Positions 21,852 to 33,082 of a stretch of DNA of 64,000 bases are shown in pieces; position 1 is the stretch's first letter; each line of letters opens with the position of its first letter. A program made the translations under genes and the position numbers. The stretch is from assembly GCA_034231615.1 (NCBI GenBank), contig CM067302.1, forward strand, positions 14,302,990 through 14,366,989, written 5' to 3'. The notes beneath the pieces are model-generated. The model worked only from the letters and a program-made list of their open reading frames with translations, had not been told where the DNA came from and made no database searches. The DNA comes from Meghimatium bilineatum. Lineage: Eukaryota; Mollusca; Gastropoda; Stylommatophora; Philomycidae.

Positions 21852-21938
21852 GTTTAAGCTACTCTGCATGACACTTGATGCTGATGATATTATAGGTATG
21901 AAAAGTAAGAAACAATAAAAGTAAAGAGAAATACTTAC

Positions 21939-22012
21939 TTATTTTGAAGTAGTATATGATCACTACATGGGCTTGCCTCTTCCTTTTTTCGTAAAATCTT
22001 TTAATAGGAGCC
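21939..22012 (-). CDS. TTC3-like exon b (74 nt)
   Basis: The acceptor is TTCCATCCCAG and the donor is GTAAGT. The exon starts with one nucleotide that completes a codon (phase 2 entry), gives 24 codons and leaves one A. The peptide runs APIKRFYEKRKRQAHVVIIY and then YFKI, a basic helix followed by a hydrophobic strand or helix. The other two frames contain stops. The leftover A joins the TA at the head of the 19.6-kb exon to make isoleucine, which supports direct linkage. The exon sits between a hAT/piggyBac MITE nest (21.48-21.85 kb) and the 36-bp minisatellite that starts just above 22.06 kb. Confidence 0.72.
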
Positions 22013-22068
22013 CTGGGATGGAATAAAGTCAAAGACAGAAAATATAGAGAGATTGTTAGTATGACATT

Positions 22069-22440
22069 TGAGTATCTTGTAAATAATGTTTGATTGTAAG
22101 GCTTTAAGTATCTTGTACGTAATGTTTGATTGTAAGGCTTTAAGTATCTTGTACATAATGTTTGATTGTATGGTAATACATATCTTGTACGTAATGTTTG
22201 ATTGTAAGGCTATAAGTATCTTGTACATAATGTTTGATTGTATGGTAATACATATCTTGTACGTAATGTTTGATTGTAAGGCTATAAGTATCTTGTACGT
22301 AATGTTTGATTGTAAGTCTATAAATATATTGTACGTAATGTTTGATTGTATGGTAATACATATCTTGTACGTAATGTTTCATTGTAAGTCTATAAATATC
22401 TTGTACGTAATGTTTGATTGTAAGGCTATTAGAGTCTTGT
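22069..22440. repeat. 36-bp minisatellite, about 10 copies
   Basis: GTAATGTTTGATTGTAAGGC and TATAAGTATCTTGTAC repeated, with a two-unit alternation. Confidence 0.92.
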
Positions 22441-22574
22441 CTTGTCTTAGCCACTTGTACCGAGAAACATTGTAGGGAATCGAAGTGTATGTTCCATTGC
22501 CAAATGCGATGCTGTTGTTGTTGTAATCTCATAGTGTCGTAGAATGTTTCTGATACTGTTGATCAATTTACTGG

Positions 22575-23180
22575 TCACAAGAGCATCTTGTACGTAATGT
22601 TTGATTGTAGAGCTACAAGAATGTGTTGTACGCAGTGTTTGATTTTACAGCTACAAGAATATGTTGTACGTAATGTTTGATTGTAGAACTACAAGAATAT
22701 GTTGTATGTAATGTTTGATTGTAGAACTACAAGAGTATGTTGTATGTAATGTTTGATTGTAGAACTACAAGAGTATGTTGTATGTAATATTTGATTGTAG
22801 AACTACAAGAGTATGTTGTATGTAATGTTTGATTGTAGAACTACAAGAGTATGTTGTATGTAATGTTTGATTGTAGAACTACAAGAGTATGTTGTATGTA
22901 ATGTTTGATTGTAGAACTACAAGAGTATGTTGTATGTAATGTTTGATTGTAGAACTACAAGAGTATGTTGTATGTAATGTTTGATTGTAGAACTACAAGA
23001 GTATGTTGTACGTAATGTTTGATTGTAGAACTACAAGAGTATGTTGTATGTAATGTTTGATTGTAGAACTACAAGAGTATGTTGTATGTAATGTTTGATT
23101 GTAGAACTACAAGAGTATGTTGTATGTAATGTTTGATTGTAGAACTACAAGAGTATGTTGTATGTAATGTTTGATTGTAG
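22575..23180. repeat. 38-bp minisatellite, about 16 copies
   Basis: The unit TAATGTTTGATTGTAGAACT plus ACAAGAGTATGTTGTATG shares TAATGTTTGATTGTA with the 36-bp array next door, so both have a common origin. Confidence 0.92.
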
Positions 23181-23479
23181 AGCATCTCTGTGGTATTGTT
23201 AAACTATTTACCTTGTATTCATTAAATAAATTTACAGAAGCATCATTCTGTATTTCAATCCAAAAATACCCCACAAATTCTGTATGAATAGCCTACATAC
23301 ATTTTTATATTATAATTAAGAAAAACATCAGAAAGTCAGAGAAGATTCAACAATCAGGCATGAACAATGGTAACAAAAATATCTAGATAATACCGAATAA
23401 GTAAATATGTTACGAAACACCTGCCACTACTTTTTTTTAAATATAATAAAAAACAATTATACAGTTATATTAAAATAAT

Positions 23480-23975
23480 TATTGATCAAAGTTGATGTCG
23501 AGAAATTTTTAGTTTATAGAGCAAAAAAGTTGATGTTGAGTAATTTTTAGTTTATTGAGCAAAAAAGTTGATGTCGAGAAATTTTTAGTTTATTGAGCAA
23601 AAAATTTGATGTCGAGAAATTTTTAGTTTATAGAGTAAAAAGTTGATGTTGAGTAATTTTTAGTTTATTGAGCAAAAAAGTTGATGTCGAGAAATTTTTA
23701 GTTTATTGAGCAAAAAAGTTGATGTTGAGAAATTTTTAGTTTATTGAGCAAAAAAGTTGATGTTGAGAAATTTTTAGTTTATTGAGCAAAAAAGTTGATG
23801 TTGAGAAATTTTTAGTTTATATAGCAAAAGAGTTGATGGCGAAATTATTTAGTTTATAGAGCAAAAAAGTTGATGTCGAGAAATTTTTAGTTTATAATGC
23901 AAAAGAGTTGATGTTGAGTAATTTTCAGTTTATAATGCAAAAAAGTTGATGGCGAAAATTTTTAGTTTATAGAGC
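23480..23975. repeat. 39-bp minisatellite, about 13 copies
   Basis: AAAAAAGTTGATGTTGAGAA and ATTTTTAGTTTATTGAGC repeated. Confidence 0.92.
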
Positions 23976-24047
23976 AATTAAAGTGGCTGGATTTGAAATT
24001 GTGTTGTTAAAAATACTGTGAAAAATCATTTTTATAACATTTTTTAT

Positions 24048-24225
24048 TGCAGGAGGGGGGGGAAATGAGTCCCTGAATTCTTAATTGTCTATTAATTGGG
24101 GGGGGGGTGATTAATATGCACAGAAAAACGTTTAAGAAATTTTTTTTTTTTTAAAACGTTTTTTATTTTAAGATGTAATTTATATATAACAACTTCTGAG
24201 CCTCTCCCCCCCCCCCCCCCCTTTT
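24048..24225. repeat. Homopolymeric G, T and C tracts
   Basis: Runs of 8-9 G (24054-24062, about 24100), a T run (24140) and a C run of about 17 (24206-24222), all within 180 bp. Confidence 0.8.
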
Positions 24226-24289
24226 TTTCCTATTTATAATAATACTGATCCATTTTAAAATTTCCACAACCTAGCCTTAGTTGAGAGTG

Positions 24290-24541
24290 GGTTGGTGTGC
24301 AAGGTGTGGTGTGCAAGGGTTGGTGTGCAAAGTTTGGTGTGCAAGGGTTGGTGTGCAAGGTTTGGTGTGCAAAGTTTGGTGTGCAAGGTTTGGTGTGCAA
24401 GGTTTGGTGTGCAAAGTTTGGTGTGCAAGGTTTGGTATGCAAGGGTTGGTGTGCAAGGTTTGGTGTGCAAAGTTTGGTGTGCAAGGGTTGGTGTGCAAAG
24501 TTTGGTGTGCAAGGTTTGGTGTGCAAGGTTTGGTGTGCAAG
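24290..24541. repeat. 14-bp array (TTTGGTGTGCAAGG), about 18 copies
   Basis: Tandem 14-mers with A/G and T/G variants. The 14-bp period opens all frames. Confidence 0.95.
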
Positions 24542-24865
24542 GGAATATAAGCATTCTTATGGTAAGGAATGCCCTTCGAACCACAGGATTGCCCATCTAG
24601 GTTATATCAAGAGGTATAACACCACAACTTCCTAGTTCTTAATAGTAAGAGCCAAACCAGGCAACTGCGTTTAATATGTCAAATTGTACATAGGTTGCAT
24701 GTAAAGGAGGGGAAGAGGTAAATATGTGACCCTACCCTTTCCAATGACCAAGTAAAATATAGCACAACATATATGAAACATGCTAAAAGACATGAGAGAG
24801 AAAAGCTAGGACACACCTCTACCTAAAAATATTCCTACTGAAAAGAGGTGATTAATTATTTTAGG

Positions 24866-25140
24866 TCAACACCTCCTACCAAAGTCGTATTAAACACCCC
24901 CTACCAAAGTCAAATTAAACACCCTCTACCAAAGTCAAATTAAACACCCCCTACCAAAGTCAAATTAAACACCCTCTACCAAAGTCAAATTAAACACCCT
25001 CTACCAAAGTCAAATTAAACACCCTCTACCAAAGTCAAATTAAACACCCCCTACCAAAGTAATATTAAACACCCCCTACAAAAGTCGTATTAAACACCCC
25101 CTACAAAAGTCATATTAAAGACCCCCTATCAGTCATATTA
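24866..25140. repeat. 25-bp minisatellite, about 11 copies
   Basis: AAACACCCCCTACCAAAGTC plus AAATT repeated. It abuts the 5' end of the decayed LINE. Confidence 0.92.
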
Positions 25141-25214
25141 AATGAAACTCCCAGTGTTTTTTGTAACGGATGTTATAGTTCTTAGTAAAATTAAACCACC
25201 AATTAATATTACAA

Positions 25215-27590
25215 CAAATTCTAAATTGCGCAAGAAAATTTTACAATTCGGCTATTGGAATGTGAGGACTTTGTATCAGACGGAAAACATCCCAAGTTTG
25301 TTGTGAAATGAGGAATTATGGTGCTGACATTCTTGGTGTGTGTGAATCCAGATGGACAGATTCGGGAAAACCTTTTCATCAAATGATGAAACGCATATAA
25401 TTTACTCGAACGCGCGCTCATTAGGGGGGAGCCAGTGATCGTGCAAATTATATCAGCACGCTTCTATATCAAACATTTCACGCGGACCTTGATAAACTGT
25501 TACGCTCCAACTAACGACAGCACAGACGATCAGAAAGACCAGTTCTACAACACACTCATGGACGTAATTAACATGACCCCAAGACATGACATTATTGTTG
25601 TTATGGGAGATGTAAATGCTGAAGCGAGATTCGATAGCACGGGTGTTGAAAAGTACATGGGCAAACACGGATTAGGGGATAGTATGAATCAAAACGGGGA
25701 TACTTGAACTGTGTGAAACATCAAACCTTGCATTAGCCAGTATCTTTTTTCCACACAAAACACCCATAAAATCACCTGGCATCTTCCGATAATAAAACAA
25801 AACATAAAAATCGACCATTTCTGCATCTCAAGAAAATTTATATCGGCAGTACAAGATATTAGAACATTTAGAGGAGTAGATATAAATAGAGATCATAACC
25901 TTTGTATCGCGAAAATCACCATCAAGTTTGTTTTTTAAATTGAACATAAAAAGATAAGACTCCCAACGATTGCAATCTGACAAGTCTCAAAGAGTTATAC
26001 AACATTGAAATTTTTAAAAAATCATTATCCACGTCAAAAATCTTGAATGAACAAGATGAGAATAGTAAAGAAAACATTGAGACTCAATGGAAGTTTCTAC
26101 AAACCGCTATAATAGAGTCAGCAACAAACACTATATACAAAAGAAAAAGAAGCCTTGGATCAGTAATAGCGCATGATCCAAAATACAAGAACAAAAACAA
26201 GCTAAACATGAACTTACTAGCAGCAAGATCACTCAAGAACCTCAGCAAACAAAAATACAACCGTATAGAAAAAAAAAGTAAAGTCAAACATCAAAAAGAA
26301 CAAACACCGCTTCATCAAGAATCTAACAACTGAAGTGGAAAATACATCAAAAATAGGCGACAGCAGAACACTATTTAATATCATAAAACAATTATGTAAC
26401 AACCCACCAAGAACAAACATTCCTGTAAAAGACAAACACGGCAAAACACTGATCTCAGAAGAAGAACAAAAACAAAGGTGGGCGGAACACTTTAACGAAC
26501 TTTTGAACAGACCAACAATCACGAACATCCCCACCACAACGGAGGATAACCAAATGCCACTATTAAATGCATCATGTGAGAATGTAATAATTAAGGAGAT
26601 CAAATCAACTATAATAAATTGGAAAAACACTAACCACTCAACAATAGATCACTACACCTTAAGAATAATAATAGAAGAATCCACAGAAAAATAATCAAAA
26701 CTCATGATCAATTTTGTAGATTTCCAGAAGGCTTTCGATAATCTTCACATACCATCTCTCTGGAAAATTCTTACGCTTTACGGCATCCCGACGAAATACA
26801 TCAATATCATGAAAGCTTTTTACTCCGATACAGCTTGCTGTGTAAGAACAGAAAGTGGCTTTTTTCCAGCTGGTTCCCAGTAACAACGGAAGTAAAACAA
26901 GGATGTGTTTTGTCCCCAGTACTGTTTTGCATCACGATTAACTGGGTGAGGAAGAAATGCACATACCAAAAACAACTAGGAATCAAATGGGTAAACAACA
27001 CGAACCTGGAAGATCTAAACTTCGCAGATGATATGTCTCTACTGAGTTCACCACACCACGATCTCCAAGAAAAAACAGAAAGACTCAAATATTTTGCGTA
27101 ACAGATAGGCCATCAAATAAACACACATAAAACGAAAATCATGAACTTTACCGGACTGACAGAATTAATTAAACTAGATGATAATATACTAGACAACGTT
27201 TCAAATTTCGTATATTTGGGAAGCAAGATAACAGCAGACGGGGATACCAACTCAGAAATCATGACTCGACTCGCTCTCGTCTCCAACGCCATTAACAAAC
27301 TATCAAACATCTGGAGATCAAAGATCGCAAGTAAACACATCAAACTGCGACTTTTCAACGCAAGTGTGATTCCATCATTGACATATGGATGTGAAAGTTG
27401 GAAATCTATCGCAATAATGGATAAGAAGTTAGTTGCCTTCGAGAATTGATGCCTCAGAAAAATCACAAATACTAATTGGAAAGACTTCAAATCAAACGAC
27501 ATGCTAAGAAGGCAAAACAAGAATATGTGAAGAACATCATCGGAAAACGCCGCTGGACACACATCAGCCACATTAATAATCTGTGTCGTG
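25215..27590 (+). pseudogene. Decayed LINE: endonuclease plus reverse transcriptase
   Basis: Translated pieces in order are WNVRTLYQ, GADILGVCESRWTDSG, VMGDVNAEARFDSTG, then DHFCISRKF (endonuclease half), then QRWAEHFNELLNRP, FVDFQKAFDNL, VKQGCVLSPVLF, FADDMSLL (RT), then YLGSKITADGDTNSEI and SLTYGCESW (C-terminal region). The RT box is FADD rather than YADD. Many frameshifts and stops interrupt it, so it is not functional. It is the longest decayed LINE copy in the window and is flanked at its 5' side by the 25-bp AAACACCCCCTACC array. Confidence 0.85.
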
Positions 27591-27723
27591 TCCTGCTTCC
27601 AAGAACAGAGTTTTCTCTACGTAAATTCCAACCATTCGTTTTCCAGGAATCACAGTTGTGGGGGAGAATAATATTTCTCTTATCTTTTTCGAGAAATGCG
27701 GTCTTTACTAGTTTGAAAAATAG

Positions 27724-27916
27724 CAGTGGTTCTCAATCTGTGTGGACAGTGTCCCCACTGTTGAGAAACATTTTCCTAACCGGTGCCTTATAAAAGGGCC
27801 GTTGATTTTATTTATAAGTCATCAATATCGTTATAGCATTAAAGAAAGTTGAAACGTTGTTTTGGAACGTTTTCAAGAGGGGCTCTACGGACGAAAAAAA
27901 AGGTTGCCAACCACTG
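27724..27916. mobile_element. hAT-like MITE
   Basis: The termini are CAGTGGTTCTCAATCTGTG and, inverted, CAGTGGTTGGCAACC. AGGGGCTCTACGGACGAAAA lies near the right end. 193 bp, non-coding, next to the decayed LINE at 25.2-27.6 kb. Confidence 0.6.
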
Positions 27917-28052
27917 AATTAGAGTTGAGAACGACCGTAGAAAAAGCAGAAGAAAGAAGATTAGGAGGAAGAGGGAGAAGACCCTTTATTGAAGACATAT
28001 CTACGAATAAGACAGTCGACTGTAAAGATCTCCGTACAGAAAGTAAACATGA

Positions 28053-28144
28053 TTTCATTCATTGGTCACTATTTATATACACAGAGTCGCATGCCAAAAG
28101 TAGCCAAGGCGACTCCAAGTATATAAATAGTGACCCAATGAAAT
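28053..28144. repeat. Palindromic foldback element
   Basis: TTTCATTCATTGGTCACTAT...TATATA is mirrored by TATATAAATAGTGACCCAAT...AAAT. An inner GAGTCGC/GCGACTC pair closes the hairpin around ATGCCAAAAGTAGCCAAG. Relatives are at 28.3-29.0 and 37.73-37.89 kb. Confidence 0.7.
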
Positions 28145-28291
28145 CACGAAAATAATCGAAAACGTAACGAATGAAGTTCTAATTAATTCTGTGTAGGGGT
28201 CTTTACTGCTGACGGTCGTGCTACGGGCCCTTCTCAAATGGCATGTGTATTTGTTGACAGTGTATATCTGAGACCCTCAGCAGTTATAGAA

Positions 28292-29010
28292 GACCTGTTC
28301 GCTAAATTAAGTTGGACCCCATTCATTACGTGTTTTGATTATTGTTCGACTTTCAGTTGGTTACTATTTATATAGATAGATGATAAACGGTAGTTTTAAG
28401 CCGACATTCTGCTATCAATGCCAGACATGGGCACTGGCAGAAGCCCAGCAGAGAAAAATTACAACATGTGAGATTAAATGCATGAGAAAAGCCGCAAGAG
28501 TGACCAAACTAGTGGTTCTCAGCACGCCAAGATAGACAAAATGAGAAATGACGAAATCAGGAGAAGAATCAGTATAAGACCATGCACAGAATACATTGAG
28601 AAACAACAAATAAAATGGTTTGGACACTTTATGTGAATGAATCATAACCAACTATCAACAAGAACATATAACAGAAGAAGATCCGGATACAAGGCCAGAG
28701 GAATACCTAGAACAAGATGGATAGAAAACATCAAGACAACACTGAATAAATACGGATCCAACGCAGCCAAGGCGACGCATCTGGTCTTGGACAGACAACT
28801 AAAGCTCCCACTCAACAGCCCATACGCTTAACAGCAAGTGTGAATATTCTGACCATCATCCACCTAGGCATAGACAATAGACTATATACTTGAAATCGCC
28901 TTAGCTATTTATGGCATGCGATTCCAAGTATATAAATAGTAACCAATCGAAAAGGAAACAATAATTAAAACACGTAACGAATGGGGTCCAACTTAATATA
29001 GCGAACAGGT
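28292..29010. repeat. Foldback with 83-bp arms enclosing a LINE fragment
   Basis: The left arm 28292-28374 (GACCTGTTCGCTAAATTAAG...TTACTATTTATATA) is inverted at 28929-29010 (TATATAAATAGTAACC...GCGAACAGGT) with about 85% identity by eye. The LINE 3' end at 28395-28835 occupies the interior. Confidence 0.72.
28395..28835 (+). pseudogene. LINE 3' fragment inside a foldback
   Basis: Fragments include CQTWALAEAQQRKITTCEIK, CMRKAARVTKL and RTRWIENIKTTLNKYG. They match the C-terminal region of the element at 57.8-58.8 kb and end in the same SPYA-stop context. It lies between the two 83-bp arms of an inverted repeat (28292-28374 and 28929-29010). Several frameshifts are present. Confidence 0.7.
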
Positions 29011-29059
29011 GTTCTATACTTCGATCGGTCACGGTATAACTTAAGCTCCACGTATTACT

Positions 29060-29200
29060 ACTTGCATTGTGCAGTTCTTGGAAATTTTCGTGTTCCCACT
29101 TGCAGTTCTTGGAAATTTTCGTGTTCCCACTTGCATGTGCAGTTCTTGGAAATGTTTCGTGTTCTCAATTGCATTGTACAGTTTTTGAAAATGTTTCTCT
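29060..29200. repeat. About 30-bp repeat, 4 copies
   Basis: CAGTTCTTGGAAATTTTCGT and GTTCCCACTTG repeated with decay, just before the long SINE-like element. Confidence 0.8.
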
Positions 29201-29232
29201 TGGTAGAGGAAAATGTATTCATAGTTATGTAC

Positions 29233-29537
29233 CGCCCGTGTGTTGCCGGGGCCCGAAAGGGGAGCAAAGAATAGCAACACTGTTTACCTCCCATGCATGT
29301 AGTAAGAGGCGACTAAGGAGGTTATGGGATGGAGTTGTCTGTCCCATCCCATATAGGGTCAGTGATCCAAAGCCATGCTGAAGTCGGATGTGTCCGGCCG
29401 AAAGGCGCAGATATCGTGGCAATGCTGTAAACCATGACACAACGCATTCCGTTCTCCGGACTACATCCTGCATTCCGTTCTCCGGACTACATCCTGCTAA
29501 TCTGCAAGAGTTTGAGAACGAACGCAGAAGAAGAAGA
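29233..29537 (+). mobile_element. GAA-tailed SINE-like element, long form
   Basis: It is flanked by a 12-bp duplication, ATAGTTATGTAC (29221-29232 and 29538-29549). It starts CGCCCGTGTGTTGCCGGGGC, contains CATGCTGAAGTCGGATGTGT, an internal TCCGGACTACATCCTG (partly duplicated) and ends GAGAACGAACGCAGAAGAAG. It has no A/B boxes and no ORF. It is one of two long copies (the other is at 45848-46127). Shorter copies lack the first 150 bp. Confidence 0.8.
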
Positions 29538-29639
29538 ATAGTTATGTACAACGCCAAATCCTGCTATAGCAACGCGGCAAGGACTGGCGAAATATGTATG
29601 TAATAACAGATAATCGTAATAGACGTCATAATTACAATC

Positions 29640-30043
29640 GTTCCTGTACATGTCGCAACAAACTAAACAGCTTCAAAAACAAATGTCTTCGCAAACTGAT
29701 GAATATAAAATGGAGCAACTTGATCACAAATAGTGATCTAAGAGACAAAACACACCAAGAGTATGTTTCAAACATCATAAGAAAACGAAGATGGAAATAC
29801 CTTGGTCACGTTTTACGACTAGATGTAAACAGAATAAATCAACAAGCCCTTATGTGGTCACCTGAGGGTAAAAGAAAAAGAGGAAGACCTAAAACAACCC
29901 TTAAAAACACTATTCTTAAAGAAGGGGAATTAATAGGCTGTAAGAGCATCCAGGAACTAAAGCTGAAGGCAGCGGACCGCATCATATGGAGAACCAAAAC
30001 CTCTGCCCTATGTGTCGTTTGTGGCACGAAAGGAACAAACTAA
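29640..30043 (+). pseudogene. LINE 3' fragment (C-terminal region, intact frame)
   Basis: The open stretch encodes NSFKNKCLRKLMNIKWSNLI through YVSNIIRKRRWKYLGHVLRL and RKRGRPKTTLKNTILKEGEL. This is the family-typical C-terminal segment of the same kind of element as the 25-27.6 kb copy. It is a 5'-truncated insertion next to a GAA-tailed SINE at 29233-29537. Confidence 0.75.
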
Positions 30044-30337
30044 CTAACTAACATGTCGCAGCGTCTGCTATGGCAAATCAGCCTTTATTTCCACATCCCA
30101 TAAAAAACCAGCATGTACTCCTTCACAGGAAAACATGCAGAAATGAAAGTCAGACAATATAAACAATCAATATGATTAAGGATCACATTGTCCCCAAATA
30201 AGGGCGAACGTTTGCCAAAAATTGATGTCAACAATACTGCTTCTATACACCTACTAAACTGCTTAAAGTATATACAAGCTCATAACCCGTCAGGAGCGTA
30301 GGGGTACCACTCTGGATGCATCAACATACAGATTATT

Positions 30338-30550
30338 TCATCGATGTTTCTCTCCAGTGATGTGGTTGAGTGAGGAAAAATCCTGACCTGCACAGTTCTT
30401 GATGTCTGTCCGTGATGTTCTTTGTCCTCTTCTGCTTCTTCCAGCTTCGACTATTCCCTGTAGTATCGCGTTTGACAAGGAATAATGTCTGAATTCGTGC
30501 ACGTTTTCGAAGTTTATTGAAATTAATGGTTCATGTGGATTCTGCATACA
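30338..30550 (-). pseudogene. LINE C-terminal fragment
   Basis: On the minus strand, AGRSRRGQRTSRTDIKNCAG and QDFSSLNHITGEKHR resemble the RGRxRTxWxDNIKxWTG tail of LINE polyproteins. A related piece on the plus strand at 7868-8040 (KSWAGNIKDWTGQVF) shares it. Confidence 0.5.
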
Positions 30551-30639
30551 TCTCTAGTTTATTGTGTACACATTTTTCATGTGTTTCCTATAGAAGAAGT
30601 TTCTCTGTGGTGAGTTTCGGAGAGGGTAATTATCTAAGG

Positions 30640-31010
30640 GTAGCCAATGGAGCCGTTGCAAGGATTCGTTGAGGACTTCACTGGCCTTTGAAATGGACCA
30701 AGATTCATGGGAGGAGCTTGCGCAAAATGAAGCTACATGGCGGTCTACGGTCAAAGAGGGTGCAGCATCTTGTGAGGGGAGAAGTGCAGCAGCTCAGCAG
30801 CGGAGAGTAGCTTGAAACTCAAGGGAAGACCAAGGACCATCTACGGTGGTCGTCCCATGCCCGAGCTGTCCAAGAATATTCACAGCCAGAGTTGGGCTTG
30901 TTAGACATCTACGAACTTAGTCAAGAACATAACTATGGCTGAATTTCAAAGGTGAATGTAACAAACATTGTCTGAATTTCAAAGATGGATGTAACAAATG
31001 GTCACCATCA
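30640..31010 (+). pseudogene. LINE 3' end with C2H2-like finger
   Basis: FEMDQDSWEELAQNEATWRS, AAQQRRVA and then VVPCPSCPRIFTARVGLVRH, LRT encode the same C-terminal finger region as at 15.35 kb. It is broken by stops, and the 3' UTR segment is partly duplicated (TGAATTTCAAAG twice). Confidence 0.7.
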
Positions 31011-31136
31011 ATTGGGATGTACAATCAACAATAGAAGATGCATAGAATTCGTCTGTAACATTTGTATTATACAGCCTGTAATTCCACTGTATTAATTGTA
31101 CTGTTTGTATTTATCGTATTGTCTAGTTCGTTGTTT

Positions 31137-31375
31137 CTTGATAAAGGCCCCAATTGGACCGCAACGTAGAACAAGTCCTTGTTCCTTTGTTGTTATTTCT
31201 CATTGAAAGTATTATAAATTTGATATTTCTGCTATTTATTACTTATATTAGTAATAAGGTACAATAATACATTATTATTGTTGTTACTACTTATTATTTT
31301 TGTTACTGCGGCACTCTCCACGTTGTCAGATATCATCTGACACTTTGGTTAGTATTTATCACAACCATACAGCAC
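31137..31375 (+). repeat. Dispersed element related to 57177, longer 3' part
   Basis: TTGATAAAGGCCCCAATTGG and CAACGTAGAAC start it. Its 3' part (ACTGCGGCACTCTCCACGTT, GTCAGATATC) is shared with 41.92-41.96 kb, tying the two regions to one family. Confidence 0.4.
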
Positions 31376-31499
31376 AATAGAAAAAAAACTAACGAGTGGG
31401 TCCTACTACTTATTAATAGATAGACAACAAATGCCAAATTCTATTATGACATGTCGGTCCGGGCTAATGAAACATGTATGTCTATCTATCTATTGTACA

Positions 31500-31935
31500 C
31501 GTTATATAACTCATATACTAACACATGGATGCGAGTCTTGGACAATAAACAAACAGGAAAGTGTGACATTAGAGGCAGTAGTGATGTGATTCTACAAAAA
31601 AAATGCTGAGAATACCATGGACTGCCAGGAAAACTAATGTGGAGATGATGAAAGAGTCAAACGTGAAACGGAGTTTAATCAATAATAAAAGAAAAGGATA
31701 ATCTTCATTTTTTTGGAAACGTTATGAGATAAGGAGGTTTGGAGAACATAGTCACAACAGGCAAGATTCAAGGCAACAGAGTCACAGGGCGATAACATGA
31801 GAAAACATTAGACAGTTTGACAGCCTGGCACAACAGGGAAACAACAACGATCTTGATACTGCTAGAGATAAAGAGCTATGGAAAGCCATGATCACATATG
31901 CCAGACGGCATGGCACCTGATGATGATCTATTTTC
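31500..31935 (+). pseudogene. LINE 3' fragment, decayed relative of 41.2 and 45.1 kb copies
   Basis: Pieces LTHGCESWTINKQESVTLEA, MLRIPWTARKTNVEMMKESN, ENIVTTGKI and ELWKAMITYARRHGT-stop, ending GATGATGAT. Several frameshifts. Confidence 0.7.
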
Positions 31936-32109
31936 TTTTCTCTGCTTATGCTGTAAGGCGTCGCAGGAATGAATGACGACCGGTTATCGGGCTATTGCAC
32001 GTCTGGTCGCTTGATATGTAGTAATACTGTGCCGTGTCAGAATGATGTAACTCCTTCAATATACCTTCTTCTTGGTCTTCCACGAAACACAAAACCATAT
32101 TTTCCCATT

Positions 32110-32308
32110 TTTGTCACGAAGTGGCACGCCGCATGCTGAGAGTACCACCCATAGCACGTAACTCCGTAGCTTCATGCGATAATCCCCCAGGGATCTCCAA
32201 AAAATCCACTTTATAAACAAGACGACGGGAGCGGAATTCGAACCAGTGACCTCTTGATCACAAAGTGAACGGTTTAACCACTACCAATTAACCAAGACCC
32301 ACCGAGGC
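32110..32308 (-). mobile_element. tRNA-derived SINE, family 2, copy 2
   Basis: On the minus strand, TAGTGGTTAAACCGTTCAC (A box), GGTTCGAATTCC (B box), GGGGGATTATCGCATGAAGC and GGAGTTACGTGCTATG parallel the 16.1-kb copy. B-box agreement with the GGTTCGANTCC consensus is good. Confidence 0.7.
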
Positions 32309-32734
32309 ATAATTATTAATAACAACTACATAACATATATAAGCATATGTCTTCAGCAAAAAAAAAGAGTAAGCGAGAACATTTATTATCATTCACCGAA
32401 TAAAACAAGTTCCGGTTTCGTTGTGACACGCGGATTGATATGTATTTATTAGGAAATTCTCCACCGCTGTTTCTTAGAAAATGATTCAGCAAGTCCAAAT
32501 TGATTGACTTCCCATATTAGCTTTTTAAACTCTTTATCTACAGGGTATATATGCTATTTATCTCTGTGAATTGTTTCGTAGACTATGAAGTCCTTGTATT
32601 GTGTTTTTTTTTCTAAACACTTTACGGCAGGTTTGTCTTACAGTATTTGATGTAACTATAATATGGTTGTTTAGTGGCTTATCAGCAGATAGGATCCGTT
32701 TAAGTGGCTGTTTTATCGGCTTGCCGGACAAAAG

Positions 32735-33082
32735 GAGTTGCCTCTTCTTCCTCTTCTTGTGTTCGCCTGAAACGTTCTTCTATCTGAAGCTTTGTTTCTT
32801 CTATAAACTTGACTGTGTTTTGCAACTCGAACAGACGTTCCGTAGAGTTTTTCTTCCGCTGTTGTTTCGTTGGACCAGTGTATTTGCCTCAGCATTTCAT
32901 ATTCCGGGCATCACTGAAGAGCATGTTCACATCTACACGTGGCCGCGTTGCCAATATTGAACTTTGTATACATTCGGCTGGGGAGTCGGTTGTGTCCATA
33001 TCTGAGGCGCAGAATGACGACTTTGTATACATTAGGCTGGGGAGTCGGTTGTGTCCAGATCTGAGGCGAATAATGACGAATC
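32735..33082 (-). pseudogene. 5'-truncated relative of the full-length LINE (RNase H downstream and CCHC end)
   Basis: Reading the minus strand, ACACAACCGACTCC...GTATACAAAGTTCAATATTGGCAACGCGGCC closely tracks the last 250 bp of the 59-63 kb LINE. The encoded pieces TGHNRL, GNAA and LRQIHWSNETT...KLYGT correspond to its C-terminus. It ends in the same GAACACAAGAAGAGGAAGAAG-type tail. Frameshifts break it, and a stretch of about 65 bp containing GGACACAACCGACTCC is tandemly duplicated (33000-33075). Confidence 0.75.

Noticed and set aside
22086..22532. 129-130 codon frames on both strands
   Set aside because: Translations of the 36-bp minisatellite. The non-repetitive end has no recognisable domain.
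24230..24635. Six overlapping frames through the GTGTGCAAGG array
   Set aside because: The 14-bp period opens every frame on both strands. No coding signal.
26229..27571. Minus-strand frames opposite the 25.2-27.6 kb LINE
   Set aside because: They are antisense shadows of the LINE coding sequence, which has clear RT motifs on the plus strand.
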